A stretch of DNA of 64,000 bases from Novosphingopyxis sp965218915 (GTDB taxonomy: Bacteria; Pseudomonadota; Alphaproteobacteria; Sphingomonadales; Sphingomonadaceae). The stretch is taken from the NCBI RefSeq assembly GCF_965218915.1, contig NZ_OZ244708.1, positions 2,542,001 to 2,606,000 of the forward strand. The letters are read 5' to 3'. Of this stretch, positions 8,184 through 16,441 are shown in pieces. Numbering within the stretch: the first letter of the stretch is position 1; every line of letters begins with the position of its first letter. The translations under genes and the position numbers were made by a program. A model generated the notes under the pieces. It saw only the letters and a program-made list of their open reading frames with translations, ran no database searches and was not told the DNA's origin.

Positions 8184-11030
8184 TCAACCATTGGCCGGCA
8201 GCACCTTGAGCACGAAACCCCCGCCGGGCTTCAGATATTGCGCGGCGAGCGCCTGAACTTGCGCCGGCGTGACGTTGCTGTAGTCGCTCAGCAGCGTGCG
8301 CAACCTGAGGATTTTCTGCGGATCCCGCGTGGCGCCTTCCAGCTGCTCCATCCAGAAGGTGTTGCCGGAGCTGGCCCGGATGATCAGCTGGCGAACCGGC
8401 TCGACCGCGCGCTGCAATTCGTCCGCCGCTACCGGGTTTGCCGCCAAATCCGCCGCGATTTCGCGCGAGAGCTTGAGGAACAAATCGACATTTTCCGGTT
8501 CGACTTGGCTCGCCGCGACCAGATACCCGCCGCTGTCGAAGCCGGTCGGCCAGTTGCTAGATACGAACGGACTATAAGTCTTGGCCTGCTCGGCGCGAAA
8601 GCGTTCGAACAGTCGATCCTGGAAAATCTCGGCCAGAATGTCCAGTTGGCGACTTTCCGTCGCGCGCGTCTCGCCGCCGCCAGTCTCCCAAGCGATCGCG
8701 ACCGCGGCTTGGTTGGCCGGGCCCTGATGGGTCTCGGTCACGGTCTCGCCAGTGTTGGCGAAGCGGTGGACCAGCCCGTCGGGTGCTGGTGCTTCAGGGG
8801 TGCGCGGCGCCAGCGCGCCGAAGCTGGCCTCGAGCGCGGCGACGGCTTCTGGCCGCTGGAAGTCGCCGAACAGAAGCACCTCGATCGGCCCGGAGGCGAG
8901 CTGCGGCGCCCAGGTCTGCTCGAACTCTTCCGGCGTCAGCGCCGCAGCGGCCTTGCCGTCCGGGACGAGATAGCGATGATCCTTGCCGCTCAGCAGATAG
9001 GTGAGGTCGCGCTGCAACACCGCGGACGCAGAGGTCTCGTAGCTGGGATAGCCCAAGGCGACCGCCGCCTTGGCGCGCTCCACCGGCGCCGCGGCCCAGC
9101 GCGGATCGGCGAGCTTGGCGGCGAGCAGCTGCAGCTGTCCGGCCATGTCCTCGGGCCGGGTTTCCGCCGACAGCTCGAACGCGTCGTCGTCGATATCGAA
9201 AGCGATGCCGATGCGGCGGCCGTTGGCGAGTTTGTCGAGCGCTTCGCGGTCGAGATCGCCGACGCCCGAATCGATCAGCGCCGCCGGGCCCGACCAGACC
9301 GGTGCGTCCCCGTCCGGCGAAAAGGCCTGATAGCCCTTGCCGAAGCGCACCAGCACACGGACGGTATCGCTCTCCGCCGGAGTCTGACGCAGCAATGCGG
9401 TGACGCCATTGACGAACGTCAGTTGCTCCATGCCGAGCTGCGGCAGCGGATTGGTCGACATGACGGCGCCGGGCGTCCCGAGCTCGGGAAGCGCATCGAA
9501 GCCGAGCGAACCCTGCGCGATCCGCGCATCCGCATCGGCGGTCACCGGGCTGGCAAGCGCCGCGGCCAAGGCGGTTTCGCCGCCCTCGATCGGCGTAGGC
9601 GAGGACATGAGGATGCGCGTGTTGACGCCCTGAAACTGCTCCTTGGTCGAGGCGAGAATGCCGGCCGGAGTGATCGCGTCTTTCATGCCGTCGAAAATGT
9701 CGAGCGCGGTCTGCGGTGCGGCGATGCTTTCGCGGATATCGACCGCGTTCACGATATTATCGGCCTGATCCGCCGCGCTCTCGAACGGATATTTCTCCAG
9801 CGAAGAGCGAAACTGCGTTCCGATGAACTCGAGCTCGCGGTCGATATCCTGCTGCGAGGGGGGCGTAGTCCTGGCGTCCGCGATCACCGAGCGCACATCG
9901 CCGAGCGCCTTGTTCCAGTCGCCGCCCAGCGGGACGACCTGCACCGATGTGATATTGGCCGAACGGCTGATATCGTCCTCGCCCACGGATGCCTGCAGGA
10001 AGCTGCCGCCGGCGCGCGCCTTGGCCTCGAGCCGCCGGTTGACGATCAGCCGCGCGATGAGATCGGTCATCAGCCCCTGATTATAGGCGATCGTGTCTTC
10101 CTTGAACCGCCACGGCCGCGCCGTGACGATGCTGACGGTGGCGGGCAAGGTGGGGTCGATCACGACATCGGCGGTGCGTCCGTCCGGGGTGGGATCCCCG
10201 AAATCGGGCGCATCGACATGCTTGCCTCGGGCTTTCCAATCGGCGAACTTTTCTCTGATTAGTTGCTCGTAGAGGGCCGGGTCGCCATCGCCTGCGATCA
10301 CCACGACGGTGTTTTCGGGTCGATACCAGCGATCGTGAAACGCCTGCAGCTTGGCCGGCGCGGCCTTTTGCAGGGAGGCGACCGTGCCGATCGGCGAGCG
10401 GTCGGCCAGGCGCTGACCTTGGAAATAGAGTTTGCGGGTGGCGTCGCTCAGTTTCCTCGAGGCGCCGTCATTCTCGCGCAGCTCCGCCTGCACGATCTGC
10501 CGTTCTGCCCCGACCGACTGGTCCTTGATGCTCGGATCGCGGATCATGCCGGACAGGATCGTCATGCTTTCGCCCAGCACGGCCGGCGTCGCATTGGGCA
10601 GATCGAGTTGATAGACCGTCTGCGTCGGGGTCGTGGTGGCGTTGCTGTCCGACCCGAAGAACACGCCCAAGCGCTGCCAGATGCGCTTGGACTCGCCCTC
10701 CGGCACATGGGTCGATCCGCGAAAGCTCAGATGCTCGATAAGGTGCGCGTAGCCCAGTTCATCGTCATGCTCGTGCAGCGATCCGGCGTCGACGCGGATG
10801 CGGATCGAAACCTGATCCGGCGGCACGCCGTTATGCTTGACCGCATAGCGCAGCCCGTTGGCGAGCTCGCCGAACGTCCAGCTGGCATCGACCGGGATTT
10901 CGCTATGTTCGTAGAGCCAGGGCCGCGTTTCGGCGGCGGGCGCCGGCACGGTCTGCGCGGGCAGCGCGACCGGCGTCAACGCGGTGGACAGGAGGATGGC
11001 GAGCGCGGCATTGCGCAGTTGGGATATCAT
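8184..11030 (-). CDS. M16-family zinc peptidase, secreted
   Basis: This 948-residue protein carries a signal peptide (residues about 1-26, cleavage near ALPAQ). The inverted zinc motif HLIEH is at 96-100, and Glu176 (ERQIV) falls at the spacing expected for the third zinc ligand. The length fits two pitrilysin-like modules, the second catalytically inactive. Such enzymes degrade peptides in the periplasm or outer membrane region. The start at 11030 is chosen because the signal peptide begins there; the open frame extends 32 codons further upstream without such features. It lies 70 bp downstream of an SDR gene on the same strand. Confidence 0.9.
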   Translation of the reverse strand: MISQLRNAALAILLSTALTPVALPAQTVPAPAAETRPWLYEHSEIPVDASWTFGELANGLRYAVKHNGVPPDQVSIRIRVDAGSLHEHDDELGYAHLIEHLSFRGSTHVPEGESKRIWQRLGVFFGSDSNATTTPTQTVYQLDLPNATPAVLGESMTILSGMIRDPSIKDQSVGAERQIVQAELRENDGASRKLSDATRKLYFQGQRLADRSPIGTVASLQKAAPAKLQAFHDRWYRPENTVVVIAGDGDPALYEQLIREKFADWKARGKHVDAPDFGDPTPDGRTADVVIDPTLPATVSIVTARPWRFKEDTIAYNQGLMTDLIARLIVNRRLEAKARAGGSFLQASVGEDDISRSANITSVQVVPLGGDWNKALGDVRSVIADARTTPPSQQDIDRELEFIGTQFRSSLEKYPFESAADQADNIVNAVDIRESIAAPQTALDIFDGMKDAITPAGILASTKEQFQGVNTRILMSSPTPIEGGETALAAALASPVTADADARIAQGSLGFDALPELGTPGAVMSTNPLPQLGMEQLTFVNGVTALLRQTPAESDTVRVLVRFGKGYQAFSPDGDAPVWSGPAALIDSGVGDLDREALDKLANGRRIGIAFDIDDDAFELSAETRPEDMAGQLQLLAAKLADPRWAAAPVERAKAAVALGYPSYETSASAVLQRDLTYLLSGKDHRYLVPDGKAAAALTPEEFEQTWAPQLASGPIEVLLFGDFQRPEAVAALEASFGALAPRTPEAPAPDGLVHRFANTGETVTETHQGPANQAAVAIAWETGGGETRATESRQLDILAEIFQDRLFERFRAEQAKTYSPFVSSNWPTGFDSGGYLVAASQVEPENVDLFLKLSREIAADLAANPVAADELQRAVEPVRQLIIRASSGNTFWMEQLEGATRDPQKILRLRTLLSDYSNVTPAQVQALAAQYLKPGGGFVLKVLPANG

Positions 11031-11100
11031 GGCTGCGTCTTTAGCCACGGCGCGCCTTGCTGACCAGTGAACGCGGCGGAATGCCGCTGAAAACCAGCGC

Positions 11101-11916
11101 TCAGCTTGCTTCCATGCGCTGGGCATAACCTTCGCTGACCAGCCGCGCCATCAGATCGAACACCCGGTCCGGGCTGGTCGCGCGCAGGCTCGGCAGTTCC
11201 GCCTCCCTTCCGTCGGCGATCACGATTTCGCGCTCGCCCTTCTCCAGCGCCTCGACGATACGCGCGGCGACCGCGTCCGGCTCCAGCCCCTCGTCGATCG
11301 CCTTGTCGCTGACCCCACGCCGCGATCCGTTGCCGCTTAGCGCATTGCGTGAAACATTGGTGCGTACCGATCCGGGCGCGACGGTGAGCAGACTGAGTCC
11401 GTGCATCGCGCATTCGGCGCGCAATGCGTCGCCATAGCCGATCAACCCATGCTTGGCCGCGCAATAGGCGGTCCGCATCGGCACGCCGATCTTGCCCGCG
11501 ACGCTGGAGATGTTGACAACCCAGCTTTGTTCGCGTTCGATCAGATGCGGCAACAGCCTTTGCGTAAGCGCGATCGGGGCGAGCAGGTCCACCTCGACGA
11601 TCCGGCGGTAGACATCGAAATCGGTATCCACGGCCAGCGATCGCTGCGAAATGCCGGCGTTATTCACCAGCACGTCGACCGCGCCTGTGAGATCGAGGGC
11701 GGCCTCCACCTTGTCGCTCAACGCATCGTAATCGGTCGTCTCGAACGGCAGCACGAGGCAACGGGCGGCGCCGACGGTCCCGGCCACCTCGGCCAGCGCA
11801 TCCTCGCGTCGTCCCGACAGCACGAGCTTCGCGCCCGCATCCGCAAAGGCCTTGGCGAGCGCCGCGCCAATTCCCGAAGACGCCCCGGTGATCCAAACTG
11901 TCTTGCCCTCGAACAT
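11101..11916 (-). CDS. SDR-family oxidoreductase
   Basis: A classical short-chain dehydrogenase of 271 residues. The nucleotide-binding TGASSGIG is at residues 10-17, NNAG is near 88-91, and the catalytic Tyr-x-x-x-Lys appears as YCAAK with an upstream Ser in NISSVAG. The C-terminal part resembles DHRS7-type membrane-associated SDRs. The substrate cannot be read from the sequence. It precedes the M16 peptidase on the same strand and diverges from nfu. Confidence 0.85.
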   Translation of the reverse strand: MFEGKTVWITGASSGIGAALAKAFADAGAKLVLSGRREDALAEVAGTVGAARCLVLPFETTDYDALSDKVEAALDLTGAVDVLVNNAGISQRSLAVDTDFDVYRRIVEVDLLAPIALTQRLLPHLIEREQSWVVNISSVAGKIGVPMRTAYCAAKHGLIGYGDALRAECAMHGLSLLTVAPGSVRTNVSRNALSGNGSRRGVSDKAIDEGLEPDAVAARIVEALEKGEREIVIADGREAELPSLRATSPDRVFDLMARLVSEGYAQRMEAS

Positions 11917-12006
11917 CTGTCACATCCTTTGGTTTGCTTTGCCTTGACGATGATAAGCGTCGCCACATGGGTTGAAGCATCGGCCGATCGGGACCAAATG
12001 CAAGCT

Positions 12007-12585
12007 ATGCTGATCGAAACCGAAACCACGCCCAACCCAGCGACGCTGAAATTCCTGCCCGGCCGCACCGTCATGGACAGCGGCACGCGCGACTTCGCCG
12101 ATCCGGAGGAAGCCGAGGCCTCGCCGCTCGCCGAGGCGCTGTTTTCCGTGGGCGACGTGACCGGCGTGTTCTTCGGCGGAGACTTTATTTCGGTTACCGC
12201 CGCCCCCGGCACCGATTGGGTAGGGCTGAAACCCGAAATACTCGCCGTGCTGCTCGACCATTATACGGCGGATATGCCCCTGTTCCGGCCGAGCGCTGGC
12301 AACGGCATCGCGGTGCCGCCCGAAAGCGACGAACTGCCGCTCGACGATCCGGCCGATGGGGAGATCGTCGACCAGATCAAGGAACTGATCGAAACGCGCG
12401 TACGCCCGGCGGTGGCAAGCGATGGCGGCGACATCGTCTATCGCGGCTTCCAGCGCGGCGTGGTCTATTTGCGCATGCAGGGCGCCTGCGCGGGCTGCCC
12501 CTCTTCGGCCGCGACGCTGAAGCAGGGTATCGAGCAGTTGCTCAAACATTATGTGCCAGAGGTTACCGAAGTGCGCGCGGCCTGA
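12007..12585 (+). CDS. nfuA: NifU-like Fe-S cluster carrier
   Basis: This protein receives a [4Fe-4S] or [2Fe-2S] cluster and hands it to target enzymes. The 192-residue sequence has the Nfu N-terminal domain (MLIETETTPNPATLKFLPGR) and a C-terminal NifU domain with the cluster-binding C161-A-G-C164 in GACAGCPSS. The ATG at 12007 matches the family's usual start; a longer frame upstream is unsupported. It lies just before a nitroreductase-like gene and near miaB, whose radical-SAM product needs Fe-S clusters. Confidence 0.92.
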   Translation: MLIETETTPNPATLKFLPGRTVMDSGTRDFADPEEAEASPLAEALFSVGDVTGVFFGGDFISVTAAPGTDWVGLKPEILAVLLDHYTADMPLFRPSAGNGIAVPPESDELPLDDPADGEIVDQIKELIETRVRPAVASDGGDIVYRGFQRGVVYLRMQGACAGCPSSAATLKQGIEQLLKHYVPEVTEVRAA

Positions 12586-12628
12586 GCGAGCTTTCCACGC
12601 AACTCCCCGAAACGAAACAGGACAGACC

Positions 12629-13228
12629 ATGCCAATCCGCGAACCGCTCGACGATGCCGCCCTCGACCAGATTTTCCGCGAGGCGCGCACCTATAACGGT
12701 TATCTCGACAAGCCGGTCGGCGAGGGTCAGTTGCACGCGATCTGGGACCTCATGAAAATGGGGCCGACCTCGGCCAACCAGCTGCCCGCGCGGTTGGTCT
12801 GGTGCGTCAGTGATGAAGCCAAAGAACGGCTCGCCAAGGTCTCCGACCAAGGCAATGCCGACAAGGTCCGCAAGGCGCCGGTCGCCGTCGTGATCGGTAT
12901 GGACGAGAATTTTCACGAATATCTGCCCGAGCTGTTTCCGCACGCGGATGCCAAGAGCTGGTTCGAAGGCGATCCGGAGAAACGCAAGGAGCATGCGTTC
13001 CGCAATTCCAGCCTGCAGGGCGCTTATTTCATCATCGCCGCGCGCGCGCTGGGGCTCGACACCGGGACGATGTCCGGCTTCGATCCCGCCGGCGTGAACC
13101 GGGAATTTTTCGGCGACCGCCCGCATGTGAAGGCGAACTTCATCTCGACGCTGGGCTATGGCGATCGCTCGACCATCTTCGACCGGAGCCCGCGGCCCGA
13201 ATTCGGACGCTTCAACACCGTCCTCTGA
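12629..13228 (+). CDS. RutE-like nitroreductase (malonic semialdehyde reductase type)
   Basis: A 199-residue FMN-dependent nitroreductase-fold protein. The segments FREARTYNGYLDKPV, GPTSANQLPARLVW and LQGAYFIIAARALGLDTG match the HadB/RutE subfamily. Members reduce malonic semialdehyde to 3-hydroxypropionate in uracil breakdown, but no other rut gene is nearby, so the physiological substrate is uncertain. The start at 12629 is the ATG that begins the conserved domain. It lies 43 bp after nfu and 18 bp before tsaB. Confidence 0.85.
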   Translation: MPIREPLDDAALDQIFREARTYNGYLDKPVGEGQLHAIWDLMKMGPTSANQLPARLVWCVSDEAKERLAKVSDQGNADKVRKAPVAVVIGMDENFHEYLPELFPHADAKSWFEGDPEKRKEHAFRNSSLQGAYFIIAARALGLDTGTMSGFDPAGVNREFFGDRPHVKANFISTLGYGDRSTIFDRSPRPEFGRFNTVL

Positions 13229-13246
13229 CACTGCAGGACCCGCGCC

Positions 13247-13867
13247 TTGCGCACACTCGTCATCGACAGCGCCACCGCTGCCTGCTCCGCCGCCCTGTTC
13301 AAGGACGGCGAATGTATCGCGGCGCGGTGCGAACTGATCGGGCGCGGCCATGCCGAGCGGCTCGTGCCGATGATCGGCGAACTCGGCCCGTTGGACGGCA
13401 TCGATCGGATCATGACCGATATCGGCCCGGGCAGCTTTACCGGTGTTCGGATCGGCGTTTCGGTCGCCCGCGCGCTCGGCTTTGCCCTCGGCGCACAATG
13501 CCAAGGCTTCAGCGCCGCGCCATTGATGGCGGCGATGGCGTTCGCGGATCACGACAGAATCGACGAATTGACGGTGGTCGCGATCGGCGGCCATGGCGAA
13601 TATTTCCTTCAGCCCTTCGCCCGGCCGCTGCGACCGCTGGGTCCGCTGGTCTCGATGCCGTTCGATGATGCCGCGCGGGGCGCCACCTCAAAATTTATCG
13701 CGGGCGACGCCGCGGAGGATTTCGTGGCGCGCCGCAGGGGCGGCGAGGCCATCGCGCTGACGCCCGATGCGGCGCGCTGGCCGCTGATCGCCGAGATGGC
13801 TCCGCTGCCGCCGGCGCCGCTTTACGTGCGCGAGCCGGATGCGAGGCTGCCCGAGATGCGCCGATGA
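13247..13867 (+). CDS. tsaB: tRNA threonylcarbamoyladenosine biosynthesis protein TsaB
   Basis: TsaB is the non-catalytic partner of TsaD in forming t6A37 on ANN-decoding tRNAs. The N-terminus MRTLVIDSATAACSAALF and the block DIGPGSFTGVRIGVSVARALG are diagnostic of the ASKHA-fold family. At 206 residues the length is normal. The gene begins with TTG at 13247. Its 3' end overlaps rimI by 4 bp (ATGA), so the two are likely translationally coupled. Confidence 0.92.
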   Translation: MRTLVIDSATAACSAALFKDGECIAARCELIGRGHAERLVPMIGELGPLDGIDRIMTDIGPGSFTGVRIGVSVARALGFALGAQCQGFSAAPLMAAMAFADHDRIDELTVVAIGGHGEYFLQPFARPLRPLGPLVSMPFDDAARGATSKFIAGDAAEDFVARRRGGEAIALTPDAARWPLIAEMAPLPPAPLYVREPDARLPEMRR

Positions 13868-14319
13868 TCACGGTCGAACGTGGTTCTTCCGAAGCGCTCG
13901 AGGATATCGTCGCGTTGATCGGCCAAAGTTTCCCGGAGCGCTATGGTGAGGCATGGAATTCGCGCCAGCTGACCTCGATAATAAGTCTACCCAATGTGTC
14001 GATCTACATGGCGCGAAAGCATGAGATTCTTGTCGGTTTTGCGATTGCACGCTCGGCGAGCGATGAATGCGAGCTTCTATTGATCGCCGTTGCCCCGACG
14101 TATCGCCGCAGCGGGGTCGCCACGCAGCTTATCGATCGATTGACGGCGGATGCGCGATCGGGAGACCAGACCAAGCTCTTCCTGGAGATGCGCGACGGCA
14201 ATTCGGCTGAGCAACTTTACCTCCGTTTTGGCTTCGAACGCGTCGGTCGCCGCGCCAACTACTATAACGGGCCTGACGGCCTATGTTATGATGCGATAAC
14301 CTTTGCAATGCTTCTCTAA
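13864..14319 (+). CDS. rimI: RimI-type ribosomal-protein/peptide N-acetyltransferase
   Basis: A 151-residue GNAT protein with the acetyl-CoA pyrophosphate loop at VAPTYRRSGVATQLI and the C-terminal block EQLYLRFGFERVGRRANYY. RimI acetylates the N-terminus of ribosomal protein S18, and in many bacteria it is linked to tsaB as here. The ATGA overlap with tsaB indicates coupling. The exact target is inferred from family and context. Confidence 0.88.
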   Translation: MITVERGSSEALEDIVALIGQSFPERYGEAWNSRQLTSIISLPNVSIYMARKHEILVGFAIARSASDECELLLIAVAPTYRRSGVATQLIDRLTADARSGDQTKLFLEMRDGNSAEQLYLRFGFERVGRRANYYNGPDGLCYDAITFAMLL

Positions 14320-14360
14320 AAAAGGTTCGCCAATATTAACGGTTTAGTGCTGAAACCTCA

Positions 14361-14389
14361 TTGACACCAAAGCGACGGCAACCTAAGAA
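14361..14389 (+). promoter_or_regulatory. Candidate mucR promoter
   Basis: TTGACA (14361-14366) and TAAGAA (14384-14389) are separated by 17 bp, about 50 bp before the mucR start. The -35 is perfect and the -10 is weak. Confidence 0.4.
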
Positions 14390-14440
14390 CAATAACCCCC
14401 CTGCAAGTTTTAATTATGTCCGAAAAGAAGGAAAATACAA

Positions 14441-14869
14441 TTGGAACAAGACGATCAAGGTATGAACGAGACGCTAATTACCCTTACCGCGGACATTGTC
14501 GCCGCGCATGTGAGCAACAACAGCGTTGCCGTTTCTGATTTGCCGCTCATCATCTCCAATGTGCATGAGGCGCTTTCCGGCCTCAGCGGTTATGCGCAGG
14601 ATGAAACGCCGCCCGAGCCCGCCGTGCCGATCAAGTCTTCGATCAAGCGCGACTATATCGTCTGCCTCGAAGACGGCAAGAAGTTGAAGATGCTCAAGCG
14701 TCATCTCAACACCCATTACGACATGACTCCGGAAGATTACCGCGCCAAATGGGGTCTGCCGGCCGACTATCCGATGGTGGCGCCGGCCTATGCCGAACAA
14801 CGCCGCCAGCTGGCCAAGGACATCGGCCTTGGCCGCAAAAAGGGTGGCCGCAAGAAAGCCGCCGCTTGA
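14441..14869 (+). CDS. mucR: MucR/Ros-family zinc-finger transcriptional regulator
   Basis: MucR proteins are alphaproteobacterial DNA-binding regulators, often of exopolysaccharide, motility and cell-cycle genes. The conserved body is clear: VCLEDGKKLKMLKRHLNTHY, TPEDYRAKWGLPADYPMVAPAYA, and a basic Lys/Arg tail. The second cysteine of a canonical C2H2 finger is replaced by Asp in CLED, as is common in this family. The TTG at 14441 is chosen because AAGGA lies 8 nt before it; the next ATG (14462) has no properly spaced site. A hairpin terminator follows. Confidence 0.92.
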   Translation: MEQDDQGMNETLITLTADIVAAHVSNNSVAVSDLPLIISNVHEALSGLSGYAQDETPPEPAVPIKSSIKRDYIVCLEDGKKLKMLKRHLNTHYDMTPEDYRAKWGLPADYPMVAPAYAEQRRQLAKDIGLGRKKGGRKKAAA

Positions 14870-14915
14870 CCGCATGGCTGCGGCACCGGCGCTTTGGGGG
14901 TGCCATCCGCGGCCA

Positions 14916-14943
14916 TTGACAGCATAGGTGCCGGGATTAGATT
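14916..14943 (+). promoter_or_regulatory. Candidate fur promoter overlapping the mucR terminator
   Basis: TTGACA (14916-14921) and TAGATT (14938-14943) are 16 bp apart. The spacer and -10 lie inside the mucR terminator hairpin. A transcript from here would start near 14950 and carry the tandem repeat in its leader before the fur start at 15036. Confidence 0.45.
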
Positions 14944-14966
14944 GATGCTGATCCCGGCATTTTTTT
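14929..14966 (+). terminator. Intrinsic terminator of mucR
   Basis: TGCCGGGAT (14929-14937) pairs with ATCCCGGCA (14951-14959) across a 13-nt loop and is followed directly by seven T residues (14960-14966). This is a textbook intrinsic terminator about 60 bp after the mucR stop. Confidence 0.85.
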
Positions 14967-15016
14967 GGCCCCGGCATTTTTTTGGCCCCGACATTTTTTG
15001 GCCCCGACATTTTTGG
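14953..15016 (+). repeat. Four-copy tandem repeat derived from a terminator arm
   Basis: Four head-to-tail units of the form CCCCGRCA-T(n)-GG lie at 14953-14968, 14969-14985, 14986-15001 and 15002-15016. The T tracts shorten in order: 7, 7, 6, 5. The first unit is the 3' arm and T tract of the mucR terminator, so the array looks like repeated duplication of that arm. It ends 19 bp before the fur start codon. Confidence 0.85.
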
Positions 15017-15035
15017 CAAGGCGTCCACTCCATCC

Positions 15036-15461
15036 ATGCATAGCAAGATCGATCTGGAAGCCTTGTGCGCCGAACGCGGCCTCCGCATTACCGATCAACG
15101 CCGCATCATCGCCCGCGTCATTTCGGACGCGGATGACCATCCCGATGTCGAAGAGCTCTACAGACGTGCCTCCGAAGTCGATCCCAAAATCTCCATCGCC
15201 ACCGTTTATCGCACCGTGCGCCTGTTCGAGGATGCGGGCATTCTCGATCGCCATGATTTCGGCGACGGGCGCGCGCGCTACGAGGCTTCGCCCGAGGCGC
15301 ATCACGACCATCTGATCGATGTCGAGACCGGCAAGGTAGTCGAATTCGTCGACCCCGAATTGGAAGCGCTGCAAAAGGAAATCGCCGAAAAGCTGGGCTA
15401 TCGCCTCGTCGACCACCGCATGGAGCTTTATGCCGTCGCGCTCGACAGCAAAAAAGGTTGA
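15036..15461 (+). CDS. fur: Ferric uptake regulator family protein Fur
   Basis: Fur is a dimeric, metal-dependent repressor. The 141-residue sequence has the winged-helix part (LRITDQRRIIARVI, ISIATVYRTVRLFEDAGI) and the dimerisation domain with the metal ligands EAHHDHLID (His89, His90, His92). The CxxC usually found just after this (HLICxxCG) is replaced by DVETG, so no structural zinc-cysteine site is present; many alphaproteobacterial Fur proteins share this. The start is the ATG at 15036, where homology begins. plsC overlaps its end by 32 bp. Confidence 0.9.
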   Translation: MHSKIDLEALCAERGLRITDQRRIIARVISDADDHPDVEELYRRASEVDPKISIATVYRTVRLFEDAGILDRHDFGDGRARYEASPEAHHDHLIDVETGKVVEFVDPELEALQKEIAEKLGYRLVDHRMELYAVALDSKKG

Positions 15462-16254
15462 TCCGGCCGCGGGCGATCCGCCCGATATTTCCGCTCTGGG
15501 CTGGCTGCGACTGACCGCCCGCGTCCTGATGATGCTGGTCGCCGCGCTGATCGCGGTGCCGCTGCATTATCTCTGGCGCCTGTTTCGGCTACCCTCGCCC
15601 TGGCCGCGGCTGTTTCTCGGGCTCACCGCACGCATATGCGGGGCGCGCGTGCACAGGCGCGGCGTACCGCTGCGACGCGACGTGTTCTACATTTCCAACC
15701 ATATCAGCTGGATCGATATCCTCGCCATCGCCGGCACCAGCGGCAGCGCGTTCGTCGCGAAGGCCGAGATCCGCGCCGCGCCGGTGGTCGGCTGGCTCTC
15801 CACTCTCAACCGCACCGTGTTCGTCAGCCGCGAGGACCGACTGGGCGTGGCCGAGCAGATCAACCTGCTGCGCGCGGCGATGGCCGAAAACTGGTCGATC
15901 ACGGTGTTTCCCGAGGGTACCACCACCGACGGGCATTCGCTCAAACCGTTCAAGACCCCGATGCTCAAGGTGCTCGAACCGCCTCCGCCCGGCGTCTATG
16001 TCCAGCCGGTGATGCTCGATTACGGCCCGGTGGCCGAGGAGATCAGCTGGATCGGTGTGGAGTCCGGTAAGAACAACGCGATTCGGCTGCTCGCGCGCAA
16101 GGGCAGTTTTCCGATGGCGGTGACCTTCCTCGATCCGTTCGATCCGCACGACTTTCCCGGCCGCAAGAAAATCGCCGCGGAAAGCCGTGTGCGGATCGAG
16201 GCGGCGCTGGTCGAAACGCTCGGCAAGCCACTGCGCGAGTTCACCGCGCATTGA
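15430..16254 (+). CDS. plsC: 1-acyl-sn-glycerol-3-phosphate acyltransferase
   Basis: PlsC acylates lysophosphatidic acid to phosphatidic acid at the inner membrane. The 274-residue protein has an N-terminal hydrophobic helix (about 25-50), the catalytic NHISWIDI (NHx4D) and the substrate motif FPEGTTTDG. The ATG at 15430 lies inside the fur 3' end; the 32-bp overlap suggests coupled expression. Confidence 0.9.
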   Translation: MPSRSTAKKVDPAAGDPPDISALGWLRLTARVLMMLVAALIAVPLHYLWRLFRLPSPWPRLFLGLTARICGARVHRRGVPLRRDVFYISNHISWIDILAIAGTSGSAFVAKAEIRAAPVVGWLSTLNRTVFVSREDRLGVAEQINLLRAAMAENWSITVFPEGTTTDGHSLKPFKTPMLKVLEPPPPGVYVQPVMLDYGPVAEEISWIGVESGKNNAIRLLARKGSFPMAVTFLDPFDPHDFPGRKKIAAESRVRIEAALVETLGKPLREFTAH

Positions 16255-16281
16255 CGCTCCCCGATATCCCAACCAGGTCGG

Positions 16282-16361
16282 CCCTGCGGAGGCAGGGGCC
16301 TATCCCATCTGTCGTCAGTGATGAGCGTAGTCGGGATAGGCTCCCGCCTGCGCGGGAGCGG
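16282..16361. repeat. Imperfect palindromic repeat
   Basis: CCTGCGGAGGCAGGGGCCTATCCC near 16283-16306 is matched by an imperfect complement near 16333-16361 (GGGATAGGCTCCCGCCTGCG...), with a centre of about 26 bp. It resembles the repeat at 5264-5325 and lies between plsC and miaB. Confidence 0.6.
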
Positions 16362-16441
16362 CGAACGGCTGCAAAGGAAATAGCTCCTATCGATTCTACC
16401 CGGTCGACGCCGAGCAACCACCTCCCTATAAGCGCGCGCCT

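Noticed and set aside
8238..10262. 674-codon open frame antisense to the M16 peptidase
   Set aside because: A shadow; the opposite strand has the signal peptide and HxxEH motif.
14953..15016. Tandem repeat considered as a CRISPR array
   Set aside because: Units are 15-17 bp with no spacers between them; it is a simple tandem repeat.
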